Assembly (NCBI GenBank): GCA_022393335.1
Contig: JAJEKB010020874.1
Location: 370,506 to 434,505 of the forward strand
Reading direction: 5' to 3'
Length of the DNA stretch: 64,000 bases
Source: Macrotrachela quadricornifera
Taxonomy: Eukaryota; Rotifera; Eurotatoria; Philodinida; Philodinidae
Shown: positions 12,154 to 23,523 of the stretch, piece by piece
Layout of the letters: every line of letters starts with the position of its first letter
Position numbering within the stretch: the first letter of the stretch is position 1
Translations under genes and position numbers: made by a program
Notes under the pieces: generated by a model
What the model saw: the letters and a program-made list of their open reading frames with translations, nothing else
Told to the model about the DNA's origin: nothing
The model's database searches: none

Positions 12154-12447
12154 TCTTCTTCATTTCACGAATGAGAAAAAATATTCACATACACAAGATG
12201 GCTTTTTCTTTATTACACTATTATTAACCTTACATGATACCAAGGACAAAATATTGACACAAAAATTTAGTGACTTCGTTAGACAATCGAAAAACCAAAA
12301 AAATATAATATTAGAAAAGGGATTAACTGAGGATGAGGAATGAATGAATGAATCGAATAACAGACCGATCTTATATGATGACAGATGGACAAGTTCAATT
12401 TTCTATTCTCGATTATTGCTTTTCATCAATCGATCTTTATCAAATTA
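12154..12447. other. Upstream flank of GPCR gene
   Basis: Short non-coding gap between the GPCR start and the mariner element. Nothing specific was recognised. Confidence 0.4.
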
Positions 12448-14040
12448 CTTAAGGCATACCAAAAGTAATGAGGAAGGTACTTTTTCCTTAAGTAGAGGTC
12501 TAAAAAAAATTGTTTTTTTACTAATAGATAGAGCGTGTTTCACTCTCTCTTTCTATGCTATTTGATAATTTCTCGCCTTCCACCAAGTCAGTAAAATTTC
12601 GAGAAAACCTTTTTTTGCGTACAACTCTCTGGTAGCCGAAGCTTATATTTTTGTCTATACATTGTTCTTTTTCATTCTTTTCTTCTTTTCATTTTTTCCA
12701 AATTGCTTCCATATATACATAAGAAGAAATACGTCTGAATTATTATCTGCATTATTCCGGATCATCGTATATTTTATTTTTTCCTTTCCTTCTTCTCTCC
12801 TCTTTGACTTTCGATGACTACTGAAAACTTTCGTTTTTACATAAAAGTGCGTACTGCACTTAGTATTTCAGCAAGAGTTATCCATGATGAATTGAATTCC
12901 GTTTATGGTAATGAAGCCAACTGATTTGAGTTATGGAACTGTTCAACGAGTAATCACTGATCATTTAAAGCTTCGGAAGATAATTGCACGTTACATACCT
13001 AAGGATCTCACCGATCTTCAGCGAGTTGAACGAGTTCGAATATGCAAGCACAATTTAGCGAAATTTCACCAAGAAACGTAGCGTTTATGCGATATAATTA
13101 CTGATGATGAGTTCTGGTTCCGTCACAAACAGATCGGCCGAAAGATATCAAACAAGGCATGGATAAGTATGGGATATCCTCCACCTACTGTTGTTGGACG
13201 AAGTCGGTTTGCACCAAAAACCTTATTTTCGATCTTTTTCAAATAGACCGGGCCTATGTCAATTCATCGCATCGAACGTGATCGGATTGCTGACTACCAG
13301 TATTACATCAATCAGCGTTTACGACCTCTGTTCAACGAGATTAAACGTCAAAGACTTTCGTATGGGACTCGTGATATCAAAATTCGTTATGACAATGGTA
13401 GATCATATGTGAATGAAGATGTATCTGATTATTCTATATCTGAGGGCCTTACAATAATACCACATCCATCTAATTCTCCATATTTGTCACTTTGTGACTT
13501 CTGGCTATTCGACTTGATCAGAGATAATCTGGCCAATCAAGATGATTCAGAATCATTACATGATGCGATGATCGATTTCATGAACTCCTTAAATCCAGAC
13601 GAATACAAAAATACCTTCGAGAAATGTATTGAAAGAATGCAGCTGTGTGTATATGATCATGGTGATTACTCTGAACATTTAATGAAATAATCATCGAATC
13701 CATTTTTGTTTCTGCTTTCTTTTCTTTTTTACTGATATCGTCACACAATAAAACATGTGGAAGCAGGTTATAAGAAATGATAAAAAGAAAATAATGAAAA
13801 AAAAAAAGAAAAAACGAAAAAGAACGATGTATAGGCGACAATATAAGCTTCTGCTACTAGGAACTTGTGTGAAAAGAAACTTTTCTCGAAATTTCACTGA
13901 CTTGGTAGAAGGCGAGGAATTAACAAATAGCATAGAAAAATAGAGTGAAACACGCTCTATTTATTGGTAAAAAAGAAAATTTTTTTATACCCCTGCTTAA
14001 GGAAAAAGTATCTCCCTCACTACTTTTGGTGTGTCCTTAG
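12448..14040 (+). mobile_element. Mariner-family transposon with long inverted terminal repeats
   Basis: The left end (CTTAAGGCATACCAAAAGTA, preceded by TA) and the right end (its complement reads CTAAGGACACACCAAAAGTA, followed by TA) define an element of about 1.6 kb. The inverted repeats are long, roughly 220 bp each (12448-12670 and 13825-14040), sharing for example GAGCGTGTTTCACTCT on the left and its complement on the right. The interior holds a broken D,D34D transposase. Long terminal repeats are unusual for classical mariner elements, which normally have repeats of about 30 bp. Confidence 0.85.
12814..13690 (+). pseudogene. Mariner transposase (D,D34D), inactivated
   Basis: The frame opens with an ATG at 12814 and shows the N-terminal HTH start of mariner transposases. 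An in-frame TGA and an internal deletion follow after about 37 codons. The catalytic half is recognisable: ITDDEFWFRH with the first Asp, IRYDNGRSYV with the second Asp, and HPSNSPYLSLCDFWLF with the third Asp. Exactly 34 residues separate the second and third Asp, the mariner hallmark. Further in-frame stops occur at about 13079 (after HQET) and 13243 (after IFFK). The C-terminal 144 codons are still open (13256-13690). It cannot make a full transposase. Confidence 0.85.
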
Positions 14041-15123
14041 TATAAATTTCTGGCTAAGCCACTTTGTTCAATACAGAGAATAAATCAAGATGATCTTTTC
14101 TCTAGCTTATTTTCAAATATTAAATACATGTTCACGTCTAACAAGTGATTGTAGACATCCATCATATATGATTGGAGCATAATACAATTTTTTTATCAAA
14201 TAGATTAATAATGAGAATAAATCTTGACATAAAAACATTTTATAATAAGTTTGGCTTAATACTTTTAAAAAAGTCTCATTCTCTTATAAGAACTCATCAT
14301 TTTGAAATAATAATTATCAATTACAGTTTTGATTTTTTCGTTTGTTAACCAATAATATTATCTTTTTTTGCGAAATATTTTCTTTTTACTTTGTACAATT
14401 TCACCTGTGTGTGCGTCATGCATCCCTTCTATTAGTTGGGAAGAAAGAAAAAAAATGTGGGTGTAACATGATGTGTCATAAATGTATATTCTTTTGTGAG
14501 GTAGTTGGAAAGAACCGCTTCGTTAATTAAGCATGATAATAAATAAATGATGAAAATGAACTGATATTTCGCAGTAGAAAAAAAACACAAGCTTTTGATA
14601 AAAATGTTTTCGATTTAAAATCAATGCAGTATTTTATCAGGTAATAACGAAGAAAAAAATCAATCTTATTATTTTAATTGGAAAAGAATATGTTTTGAGC
14701 ACTAGATTAACTATATGTAAAATAGGCATAAATAAAAAAGATATTTTTTACAATAACAAACGTACACTTATTACTATCTTGATGAGGATGAGGATGTGGA
14801 GTGAAAGTGAAGGCGAGTGTTAGCTTCATGATAAGCTCGGAACTATAATGATTAAAGACATTTTTATTAGATATAATTCGGAGAGATACATATTTTTGTG
14901 ACATGTATATAAACCATAATTTAGGAAACTATTGATTAAAACGATGGTAAACTGTTTTTCTTATTGTTCTGAGCGATATTTTTAATTTAGTTCTTATTTC
15001 ACCTGTCGATCTGATCAAGTGTCACTGAATTTTACTTTCCTACATTGTGATACTTATATCGACTGAATAATAATATCAAACTTTCTGAGATTTTCATCAT
15101 AGATGGGGACCATTTAGATCTAG
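14041..15123. other. Non-coding spacer
   Basis: AT-rich sequence with a short GATGAGGAT-type simple repeat near 14778. No gene supported. Confidence 0.45.
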
Positions 15124-15772
15124 TACTACTATCGGCGCTGGAAGTCAAGGCAGTCGGTTGCTTTTTGAATAACTGTTGACAGGAACAAGATAGAGATTTG
15201 GGGTTTTTAGCGATGCATAGGTAAGACCCAACAGTATATTTTTGTAAGCAAATTCTTTGCTGAGACAAAATCTAAAGATCGATTTTTCAGAAAATCTTTG
15301 TAAAACCACGTTGATTTTTTAAAAATTGGTATAAAAGTCTATTGATTTTTTTACATATTCGAAATCAGCATCAAAAACTGTCGATTCATATACTTTTCGA
15401 GGTTTTCAACGAAAGTTTAACTGCATTGCAAACTTATTCTTGGTCATCTTCAGGACTACGTCAATAAATGAATTCAGTCAAAAAATGGTTAAGAACTAAT
15501 CTTTTGACGAAAAGAAACTTTTTATTGAAAAACTCGAAAAACTTATGAATTGACGCTGATTCCGAATATGTAAAAGAATTAATTGGCTTTCATAACAATT
15601 TTTAACAAGCCAACGTCGTTTTTCAAAGATCCTCCAAAAACCCAAGATTTTACTTACAAAAACATGCTCCTGAGTCTTGGTTATGAAATGCTGAAAACAA
15701 CAGATCTCTATCTGGCTCCTATCAACAATTATTCAAAAAACAGCTGCCTGCTTTGACCTCTGGCGTGGATAG
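15124..15772. mobile_element. Foldback element, family A copy 1
   Basis: Two arms of about 290 bp in inverted orientation (15124-15410 and 15480-15772) surround a centre of about 70 bp. Motifs shared by both arms include TTTTTGAATAACTGTTGACA and AGATAGAGAT, and TTACATATTCGAAATCAGC near the inner ends. There is no coding frame. A shorter relative with the same outer motifs lies at 46596-46854, so this is a repeat family and not a chance palindrome. Confidence 0.75.
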
Positions 15773-15783
15773 TAAATATTCGC

Positions 15784-16002
15784 TTGCATGAACGAAATAG
15801 TCTCATACGTTTAGCCAGTCTAATGCACAGTCAATTGAGCGCAGATGTGTTCACGCCAATGATTAAATACGCTTATTTCTCCAGTGGTTTCATACCTCAA
15901 GATCTTTCTCAAGATTTGTCAACATTAATCAAGTTTCCTTTGGAAGTTCAGGAATTCATATACAATCTGGAGAAAAAGACTGCGATGAGTCTGTTTTTAT
16001 AA
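15784..16002 (+). other. Short conserved-looking open frame, possible transposase remnant
   Basis: A 72-codon frame immediately after the foldback element. It has good protein-like composition (IRLASLMHSQL, MIKYAYFSSGF, FPLEVQEFIYNL). My impression is of a transposase C-terminal tail, but I cannot assign the family. It could be genomic flank of the foldback element or part of a larger decayed transposon. It is reported because its composition is unlike the surrounding AT-rich noise. Confidence 0.25.
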
Positions 16003-16601
16003 CTTGTGCTCGATATTCGAAGAAATTATGATTTCAACACTTTTTTATAGTTGTCATTTTCATTAAAAACACAATAAATAGTTTTACTGCCCTCTTTATC
16101 CAAAATTGCTAATAACATGTGTGAAAAACAGTGGTTTTGTCTTTCATAAATTGTGTAAGAATATTATCGGTTTTCCTTCTTTTTTTGAAAGTTTTAGACG
16201 TAGAAAACTCGCTCAAAACCTCACTTAGAACCTTAAAAATTTTTTCGTGAAAATGGTTTTTCAATTGAAAAATCAAGACCTTTAAAAAACTAGTCTTTAA
16301 ATCGAAAGCTGGCGAAAACCATTACGATATTCAGAATCACTAAGTCCGATTACCTATTTTCAACAGAGTTTGAACACAAAAGCGAGAAAGCAGTTGGTAT
16401 TCTTTCCTCGTCGGCTCTCTTCAAATTTAAGTTCGAATTCTACTTATCTGTAAGTGATCGTTACCTGATCATGCCAATATAAATAATTATATGATCAATT
16501 CTTTCTTCTTTTAGTGTTCTAAACGTAGTTTATCGATTTTTATTTCAATACAAATTTTTTCTATTATTTAGCTTTGCGACGTTTACATCCAGATTAACAA
16601 T
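16003..16601. other. Upstream flank of ART-TPR gene
   Basis: Non-coding. It probably holds the promoter and 5' leader of the ART-TPR gene, with a possible leader intron acceptor (TTATTTAG near 16571). No other feature seen. Confidence 0.4.
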
Positions 16602-18827
16602 ATGAATAAATTGAAGAATAAGATAGGCAATATTTTTGATGGTATCAAGAGCAAAGAACTAACCTCATGTTCTGATATTACTGATCTAAACAAAGGGTTA
16701 TTGAGACGTGGAAATATTCGTCTAGTATAAAACTTTCTGCTAATCTGGCTCGACAGCAATACTGATGAAGTTACAGATGCCGATTGTATCAATACAATGT
16801 CCAAATTACGGGAAATTGTCAACACCATTCATACATTCACCTCTATTGATGAATGTATTGATTTTATCAGCGATATTCACGAAGAGAAAATTTTCTTGAT
16901 CTCTTCAGGTGCACTTGGACAAGTAATAGTGCCCATCATACATGGAATGTCACAGGCCACTACTGTTTATATTTTTTGTCGAAACAAAGCCCGCCATGAG
17001 CAATGGGCGAAAAATTGGCCAAAAGTGAAAGATGTTTTCACAGATATTGAACCAATTTGTGAAGCACTCAAACGAGCTGTCCAAGAATGCGACCACAATA
17101 CCATCTCGATGAGTTTCATAAGCACGAGTGGCCATACAATAAGTAAAAATCTTAATCAACTCGACCAATCCTTTATGTATACTCAAATACTAAAGGAAAT
17201 TCTTCTCACAATTAATTTCGACCAACAACATATTCAAGAATTCGTTACTTACTGTCGCCAACAATTCGCTGGTAATATAAGCGAATTAAAGAACATAAAC
17301 AAACTCGAACGAGAATATCGTAAACATCTTCCAATTTGGTGGTATACTAACCAATATTTTCTTTATTCTATGTTAAATCGTGCTTTACGAATGATGGAAG
17401 TGGACCTCATCGTTACTATGGGCTTTTTTATTAAAGATCTTCATAAGCACATTGAAAAACTTCACTCAGAACAATACACTGAGCTTACTTCTTCGGCCTC
17501 ATTTACGGTATATCGTGGTCAAGGTCTTTCAGAAAGAGATTTTGATAAATTATTTAAAACAAAAGGTGGACTATTATCTTTTAATAATTTTTTATCCACC
17601 AGTATGAATCAACAAATATCTCTTAAGTTTGCTTGTGAAACAATGGAAATTTCTGATTTAATAGGCATTTTATTCGTTATGAAAATTGATCCATCCATAC
17701 CATCAACACCTTTTGCCAATGTTCGTAATGTTAGTCATTATCAAGGCGCAGAAGAAATTCTCTTCTCTATGCACTCGATTTTTCGAATTCAAGATATAAA
17801 ACCAATGGACAACAATAAGAATCGTCTCTGGGAAGTGCAGCTGATACTAACAAATGATAATGATTCTGATTTGTATAGTTTAACTGAACAGATACGCAAA
17901 GAGACATATCCAGATCAAAAAGGATGGTATCGAATGGGTAATTTATTAATTAAGGTTGGACAATTTAATAAAGCTCAAGAGGTGTTTGAATTCATGCTTG
18001 ATCAACAACCTAACAAGGACGAAGAAGCAGATATTTATCATATGCTTGGAATGATCAAGAATGACCAAGGAGAGTATACACAAGCAATTACATATTATAA
18101 AAAATCAAATGAAATCAATCAGAAGATACTCTCTCCTACGCACTCTGATTTAGTTGCTTCTTACAGTAGTATTGGTTTGGTCTATAATAACATGGGAGAC
18201 TATTCAAAAGCACTTTCACATTATGAAAAAGCTCTTGAAATCTATCAAGAAACTCTTCCTCAAAATCATTTAAGTTTTGCTACCTCTTACAATAATATAG
18301 GTAGTGTATACTATAATATGGGTGATTATTCAAAAGCACTCTCATCTCATGAAAAAGCGCTTAAAATTCGACAAAAAATTCTTCCACAAAATCATCCTGA
18401 TTTGGCTATTTCTTACAATAATATTGGTTTAGTGTATAAAAACATGAGTGACTATCCAAAAGCACTTTCATCTCATGAAAAAGCACTTAAAATTCGACAA
18501 AAAACTCTTCCTCCAAATCATCTTGATTTGGCTACTTCTTACAATAATATAGGTAGTGTACACTATAATATAGGTGATTATTCCAAAGCACTTTCATCTC
18601 ATGAAAAAGCACTTGAAATCAAACAAGAAACTCTTACTCGAAATCATCCTAGTTTAGCTCTGTCTTACAGTAATATAGGTGTTGTGTATGACAAAATAAG
18701 TGACTATAAAAAAGCATTTGCATTTTATAAACGTGCTTGGAATATAGGACAATGTGTACTACCTTCAAATCATCCTGATCTTCAAATATATAAGAAAAAT
18801 GTTGAAAGTATAAGAAAGAAATTGTAA
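16602..18827 (+). CDS. ART with C-terminal kinesin-light-chain-type TPRs, nonsense codon near N-terminus
   Basis: From the ATG at 16602 the frame runs 741 codons to 18827 but is cut by TAA at 16728-16730 (codon 43). Residues after the stop (NFLLIWLDSN) continue the same protein, so the stop replaces a sense codon. The next in-frame ATG, at 16797, gives 676 residues. A roughly 200-residue N-terminal region precedes the ART domain. That domain has the Arg in YRGQGL, the Ser motif in NNFLSTS and the acidic turn GAEEILFSMH, where the first position of E-x-E is Ala and the catalytic second Glu is kept. About seven TPRs of 42 residues follow, repeating GDYSKALSSHEKAL, encoded by 126-base tandem units (about 18137-18700). 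TPRs normally bind protein partners and could bring the transferase to targets. Loss of the first Glu suggests altered specificity. Whether the upstream stop silences the gene depends on use of the 16797 start. Confidence 0.8.
18137..18700 (+). repeat. 126-bp tandem coding repeats (TPR units)
   Basis: Four to five units of 126 bases, each encoding one 42-residue TPR. They share strings such as GGTGATTATTCAAAAGC and TCATGAAAAAGC. Similarity between adjacent units is high at the DNA level, which points to recent unit duplication or gene conversion inside the gene. Confidence 0.8.
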
Positions 18828-20281
18828 TTGTGTGTGCATATTTTTCTATTTGGAAAATAAAGATTCCGAAAAAAAGTTTAAGAGACGCCCGCGTGCGTAC
18901 AGTTCTCGGCGTCGAATATATAGCCATCCGACAGGTTTCATAAAAACAGAAAGAAGATGAAAGAGAAAAGAAAAAAAGGAGAAATCTCATCAATTGTATG
19001 AATTATTTTCATCTATATTGAATAACTACTAGATTTGGAACAATAAAAGTTATTAAATATACATAGAAATACAGTAAAATCTCTCTATAGTGAATACTCT
19101 TCGGCTTTTAAAAAGTGTTCATGATATTGAAATGTTCAATAGAGAGAGATTAAGCTTTTCTTAAAACTAAATTTTTCGAAGAAACACAAATGTTTTCCAT
19201 ATATCGGAAGAATATTAGCGAATAGAATAGACCACTAGAGCATTTGATGGTATATGTATATTTTTAAAAGCAATCTTTATTCGCCTGCAACGTAAACGAT
19301 TTATGAAAAAACAATTTAGCCTACTAGGAGGATGCTCAATGCGATTAAAGCAAGAGTAGTCTAGACATTCTCATGTGTAAATTGTGCTATAATAAGAGCA
19401 AACTGACAATACCTTTTACATATTCTGATAAAAACTAACGCTATTCTCTATAGGTTGTCTTACGAGCGAATCTTCGCAGGTGCTAAGAAGTCTTTGAGCT
19501 CAAATTTCGTCTGCAAGTTAGAGCTGTATAGACTAGAAAAACTCTAAGATGAAACGAGCGCAAGTTTCAATTCGATTGAGATATGGACTCTTTAATAGTT
19601 TTCTTGTAGAACTCTTTTTTTTCTACTGAAATCAAACTTACAAATTTTGGCCTGAAACTTTGCTCAGATCAAGGTTTCGATCAGACTAACATGCCTACAA
19701 AGTTTCAGAATTTTTAAACAAACTATCACCAAGATACAAATTTTTCAAAATATTTATTTATAACACAAAATGCTGTTAGACCGTATTTATGCTAATATAC
19801 TCATATCTCGGGGATGATTTGTCCAAAAAACTTTGAAATGTTGTAGTTTTTAAGTCCTTTTATCCTCCATTTATCTTATTTCTCCTTCAATCCTTCTTTC
19901 ACAAAAATACTAAAACAAACAATGATAATCCCTTTCAATCATCTCGGCTCCTTAAATAGTCAATCAAAGAGAGAAACAAGAGAATAAGTATGGACGTTAA
20001 TTGAAGCAGAAAAGAACATACTTATGACAGAAGTAATTATTCCTGACATAAAAGTAGTTAAATTAGTCTAAATGAGATCTTGCTCTTGATGACGTTTCAG
20101 ATCAAAATTCGAAACTTTGATTTTAGTAGAAAAATGGGACCTCATAAGTTATAGTAAACGGTTGTTATCTCAGCCAAATTGCAACTTGAGCCCGTGTTAT
20201 CTTAAAGCTTTTTAGTACCTGGGAAGATTCCGTCATAAATGGAAATACTATGTATTGAGAAGTTAAAGATAAGAGCAGACT
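18828..20281. other. Non-coding; pogo-like terminus at about 19070
   Basis: No gene supported. At 19073-19095 the sequence CAGTAAAATCTCTCTATAGT resembles a pogo/Tigger inverted terminus, and a partial inverted copy (AATAGAGAGAGATT) follows at about 19139, so a small decayed element may lie here. A GC-rich hairpin (GACGCC...GGCGTC) is at about 18883-18912. Confidence 0.4.
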
Positions 20282-20510
20282 AGTTACTTTATTCTTTTCG
20301 AGTGTTTCTGCAAGATGCTGTGCTCCAATATCGCTGATTTGATTTGTGTCGAGATTAAGCATTAATAGTGTCTATACGAAAGAGACAATATTTTAAGAAA
20401 CATGCGAAAAGAAGATCATTTGCTTCGTTATTTCGAAGAGCGTCAGCGAAATGTTGTGCTCCTCCATTACTGATTTGATTACAGCTAAGATTGAGTAAAG
20501 TCAGTACCTG
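20282..20510 (-). pseudogene. Leucine-rich-repeat exons (NLR-type), remnant
   Basis: Two minus-strand segments each encode one ribonuclease-inhibitor-type leucine-rich repeat. The first (about 20413-20508) reads LTLLNLSCNQISNGGAQHFA. The second (about 20282-20381) reads LMLNLDTNQISDIGAQHLAE. Both sit behind plausible acceptors, in the one-repeat-per-exon arrangement seen in NLRC3-like genes. Nothing upstream or downstream supplies further repeats or a NACHT domain, and the frames close after one repeat. I take this as a fragment of a decayed LRR gene. A short functional exon pair of an unrecognised gene is possible but less likely. Confidence 0.55.
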
Positions 20511-21470
20511 TATGAAAGATATTGGGCATCATCGACGAACCAAAGAGAGAATAAATAGACGAATGACTTTGTTCTGTCGAAGAAACTCGACGAGATATCA
20601 TATGTCTTGATCTCTGATGTTTTTATATACAAGGAAAAGTGTAGTAGGAATCTATATTTATTTTCAGCAGAATACAATAATTGAAAGATGTCTGCTTCAT
20701 GTTTAAAATAGATATTGATGAACATATCTCATCTTCACTGGTATATGCTTCTTTACGTACAGGCTGTCTAGTGAAATCATATACAGGATTATTTGATGAT
20801 AATTCGCATCTGATCAATTTTCCGTTATCTGTCATAATGTTCGTAGTCATACATGACCAAATTGAGTCCAATTTTGACACATGAGCACGATTGACAAATT
20901 AGCATTTGTTCGCAAATTAAAATGGTGTTTAAAAAGGAGTAATTATTTTATGCAGAGTAGGAATCGTATGATTTTTACGGCAAGTTTAATAGTAATTAAA
21001 TTTTTAGAAATAATAGCCATTGCACGTAGCGATGAAGTCTCTTTTCTGTTCATTAGTTAATTTCAAAGAAGTTGTTACAGAAAGGCTATACTACGTAATT
21101 GCTAAGGATCTCAATCGTAATATTAGGTTTCGAAACAACCGATTCGCTATCAACTTCTATATTAAAATGATCGAGTTATATGATTATGTGATTACAGTTG
21201 GAGAAAAAACACTTCAATTTAAAAGCATGTCACTTTGTTCTTCGAATATTTTCATCGAATAGGACAACTGTGAACAGCGAAAGAGAGATATCTAGGTGGC
21301 GCGAAAATAAGAAAGGTTATGAAAGAAAACAAATCATGCTTGATAGGTAGCGATATTGCTATATAATACTAGCTTGGGAAAGTATATTAGGTATGTTATA
21401 CGTTTTGAACATGTTTGTCTCTTATCTCAAATTTCATCGTATATCGAACTGAAATATAACTCCCTCTGAC
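20511..21470. other. Non-coding spacer upstream of MBOAT gene
   Basis: Open frames of 67-85 codons occur on both strands but overlap one another and show no family features. Nothing firm was seen. The promoter of the MBOAT gene should lie in the last few hundred bases. Confidence 0.4.
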
Positions 21471-22622
21471 ATGAGTGTGCATCAAACATTTGCCTTCATT
21501 CTTTCTGTTCTTATCATTCATATAATAACTGATATACACTCTCCCACTCTTTCTTTACTTATTATTGTCAATATGGTTGACATAGCTGTTGTAAGTATAT
21601 GTGTATACCTCGCCTGCTTAGTATCGTTATTCATATATGGCCTCTTGATTAGCCAGCATTTCAATTTACCTCGCATTTTATATTCAACTTCGATTGTTTG
21701 TTCTCTACTTGCTCTTTACATGCCTATCCACTCGAAGTATCATTCATTTTGGCCACTTGACAAAACATCTGCTGCGGCTGAATTCAGTGCAGGGATGGGT
21801 TTTATGCTTGTATTAAAGTTTCTCGGTTTAGCATTCGGTGAAGATTGGAAATGTGTACGAAAAATGACACCTAAACAAGTAGTTTTGGAATGTTTTACTT
21901 TTCCGTTAACGATCGAATCGTCTGCAGAAAAATCACTCGAACATGCAATGCATATTCGTCGTGAAAGCATCTACACAATTTTGCGTGGCTTAGGCCGCAT
22001 CATTATTCTCCGTGCACTCGTTCGCCATATACCCCTCGAATGGTTTTCCCTTCCATTGTCGTCGTCTCTTCCTTTCCTCTGGTCTGTTCGTTGTGTTCTA
22101 CTCGGTGTCATTATCTATCTTCACCTGTCATTGTCATTTGATATATTACTTGGTTTGAGCGGTCTTTTTTTTAACGTTCGAATGAACTCGTCCTTTCCTT
22201 TCATCCCTTTTATGGCGACGAGTCTTCGCGAATTTTGGTCAAGACGGTGGGATATAGCTGTAAGCAGAGTACTGCATCGTTTATGCTTTGTTGTCATTCC
22301 AAGATTGACTGGAACAACTACGACAATGAACAAAACGACATGTGCTCTACTTGCTTTTGCTGTGTCCGGTCTACTTCACGAATTTGTACTCATTATAATC
22401 AATGATCGATGGTCAGGCAAGAACATGCTCTTCTTCATGTTACAAGCTATATTAATATCAATAGAGAATGTTGTAAAACTACCAGCCAAGACAACAAGTA
22501 CACTGGGAAAGCTTGCAGGATGGACATGGACAATGGGAACATTACTAGTCACATCACCATTCTTTTTCGATCCATGGATTCAAGCAGGCTATTATGCGAA
22601 AATTAAAGAAAATTTCGGTTAA
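21471..22622 (+). CDS. Wax-synthase-like membrane-bound O-acyltransferase
   Basis: A 383-residue intronless gene with about eight hydrophobic segments. It fits the wax synthase / long-chain alcohol O-fatty-acyltransferase branch of the MBOAT family. Key signatures are MATSLREFWSRRWD (around residues 244-257), matching the conserved N/S-x-x-x-F-W-x-R-R-W motif, and SGLLHEFVLI (around 304), carrying the catalytic His. These enzymes use fatty acyl-CoA to esterify a fatty alcohol or related acceptor in the ER membrane, producing storage or surface wax esters. The acceptor cannot be deduced. This branch is best known from plants and fungi, so an intronless copy in an animal genome raises horizontal transfer, which is common in bdelloids. 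Both motifs are intact, so it is probably functional. A GPCR was considered and rejected on these motifs. Confidence 0.75.
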   Translation: MSVHQTFAFILSVLIIHIITDIHSPTLSLLIIVNMVDIAVVSICVYLACLVSLFIYGLLISQHFNLPRILYSTSIVCSLLALYMPIHSKYHSFWPLDKTSAAAEFSAGMGFMLVLKFLGLAFGEDWKCVRKMTPKQVVLECFTFPLTIESSAEKSLEHAMHIRRESIYTILRGLGRIIILRALVRHIPLEWFSLPLSSSLPFLWSVRCVLLGVIIYLHLSLSFDILLGLSGLFFNVRMNSSFPFIPFMATSLREFWSRRWDIAVSRVLHRLCFVVIPRLTGTTTTMNKTTCALLAFAVSGLLHEFVLIIINDRWSGKNMLFFMLQAILISIENVVKLPAKTTSTLGKLAGWTWTMGTLLVTSPFFFDPWIQAGYYAKIKENFG

Positions 22623-22786
22623 TCAGAAATGATTTCAACAGAGACAAAGTTCATAGATTATACATTTGTTATTCCTGGTACTTCTATCGACATCTCACAT
22701 TACTTTTCTATTTTGATCGGATTACCAAAACATTTTCTTTTTATTTTTCGTTTAAGCGTACAAGAATTTTGACTATTGTAATTGAA

Positions 22787-23330
22787 CTATTTTAACATTG
22801 ACAAAATTGAACGGGTTTGACTTGACGAAGTGATTGCAAAAACTCGTTTTGTATATTTGACTTCATCAAATATTTTTAGACTTGAGCAAAATAAAGTACT
22901 TGCTATCACCTATAGGATGGTCCAATAGTTACCCAATAATCTTTTCTTGCACATAACTTTTCATAAGTGCAACATAGAGACCTACAGTTTTCGCTACTCA
23001 AAGGAGCAATCACTGATCAACAAATGTATATCTCAAATTCTATTTATTAGTTAATTGATCAATGCGATAACTTTTATTGGGAATGTTGTGGAAGATAAAT
23101 ATTCGATAGAGAAAACTGTTCTCTTTCGATCTGCACTAGGCCGAATCTTCCAGTGTGTTTCGCTCAAGAGTTATAAGCATTTTCCTGAAAACATTTAATT
23201 GGCTAAATATTGTCCAACCATCGTAAAACAGATCAATATATATACATCGTCGATCATCTGAACGTGATTGATTACACATATCTTAATCTATTTTAGGATG
23301 GTTGGACAACATTTGACCAAGCTCAATGCT
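22787..23330 (+). repeat. Interspersed repeat, copy 1
   Basis: About 540 bp closely matching 31446-31997 in the same orientation, for example AATAGTTACCCAATAATCTT and GCAACATAGAGACCTACAG in both copies. It contains a terminus-like motif CTATAGGATGGTCCAATAGT at 22910 and an internal hairpin (TTGTCCAACCATCGT ... GGATGGTTGGACAACA). It is non-coding and probably derives from a mariner-related element plus flank. Confidence 0.75.
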
Positions 23331-23523
23331 TTAAAGCATTAATTTCATTTTCGAAAAGTTTGTCTACTTCTTCAGATTTTCCGATATATATAGCACATTC
23401 TGAATATTTGCATAACTGGCAAGCTTGCAATTCTGCATTTACTTGACGCGTAGTATATTTTACAAAAATGACAAGAATAGCAATAAATTTCGCTGACCAA
23501 TTCTTTCCTTTTTTTCGTGACAT
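23323..23523 (-). pseudogene. Fragment related to B-box-like N-terminus of the 28-31 kb gene
   Basis: The frame begins MSRKKGKNW and contains NAELQACQLCKYSECAIYI. This parallels MPRKKGAK and NGELKACEFCEFPECAACI in the gene at 28.3-31.3 kb. The first zinc-ligand pair is replaced by hydrophobic residues and one later Cys is Tyr, so the finger is broken. No downstream coiled-coil or propeller exons follow. It is a decayed partial paralogue, next to copy 1 of the repeat whose second copy flanks the intact gene. Confidence 0.6.

Noticed and set aside
13755..13943. Lys-rich open frame in the right arm of the mariner element
   Set aside because: Arises from A-rich sequence in the inverted repeat, not protein-like.
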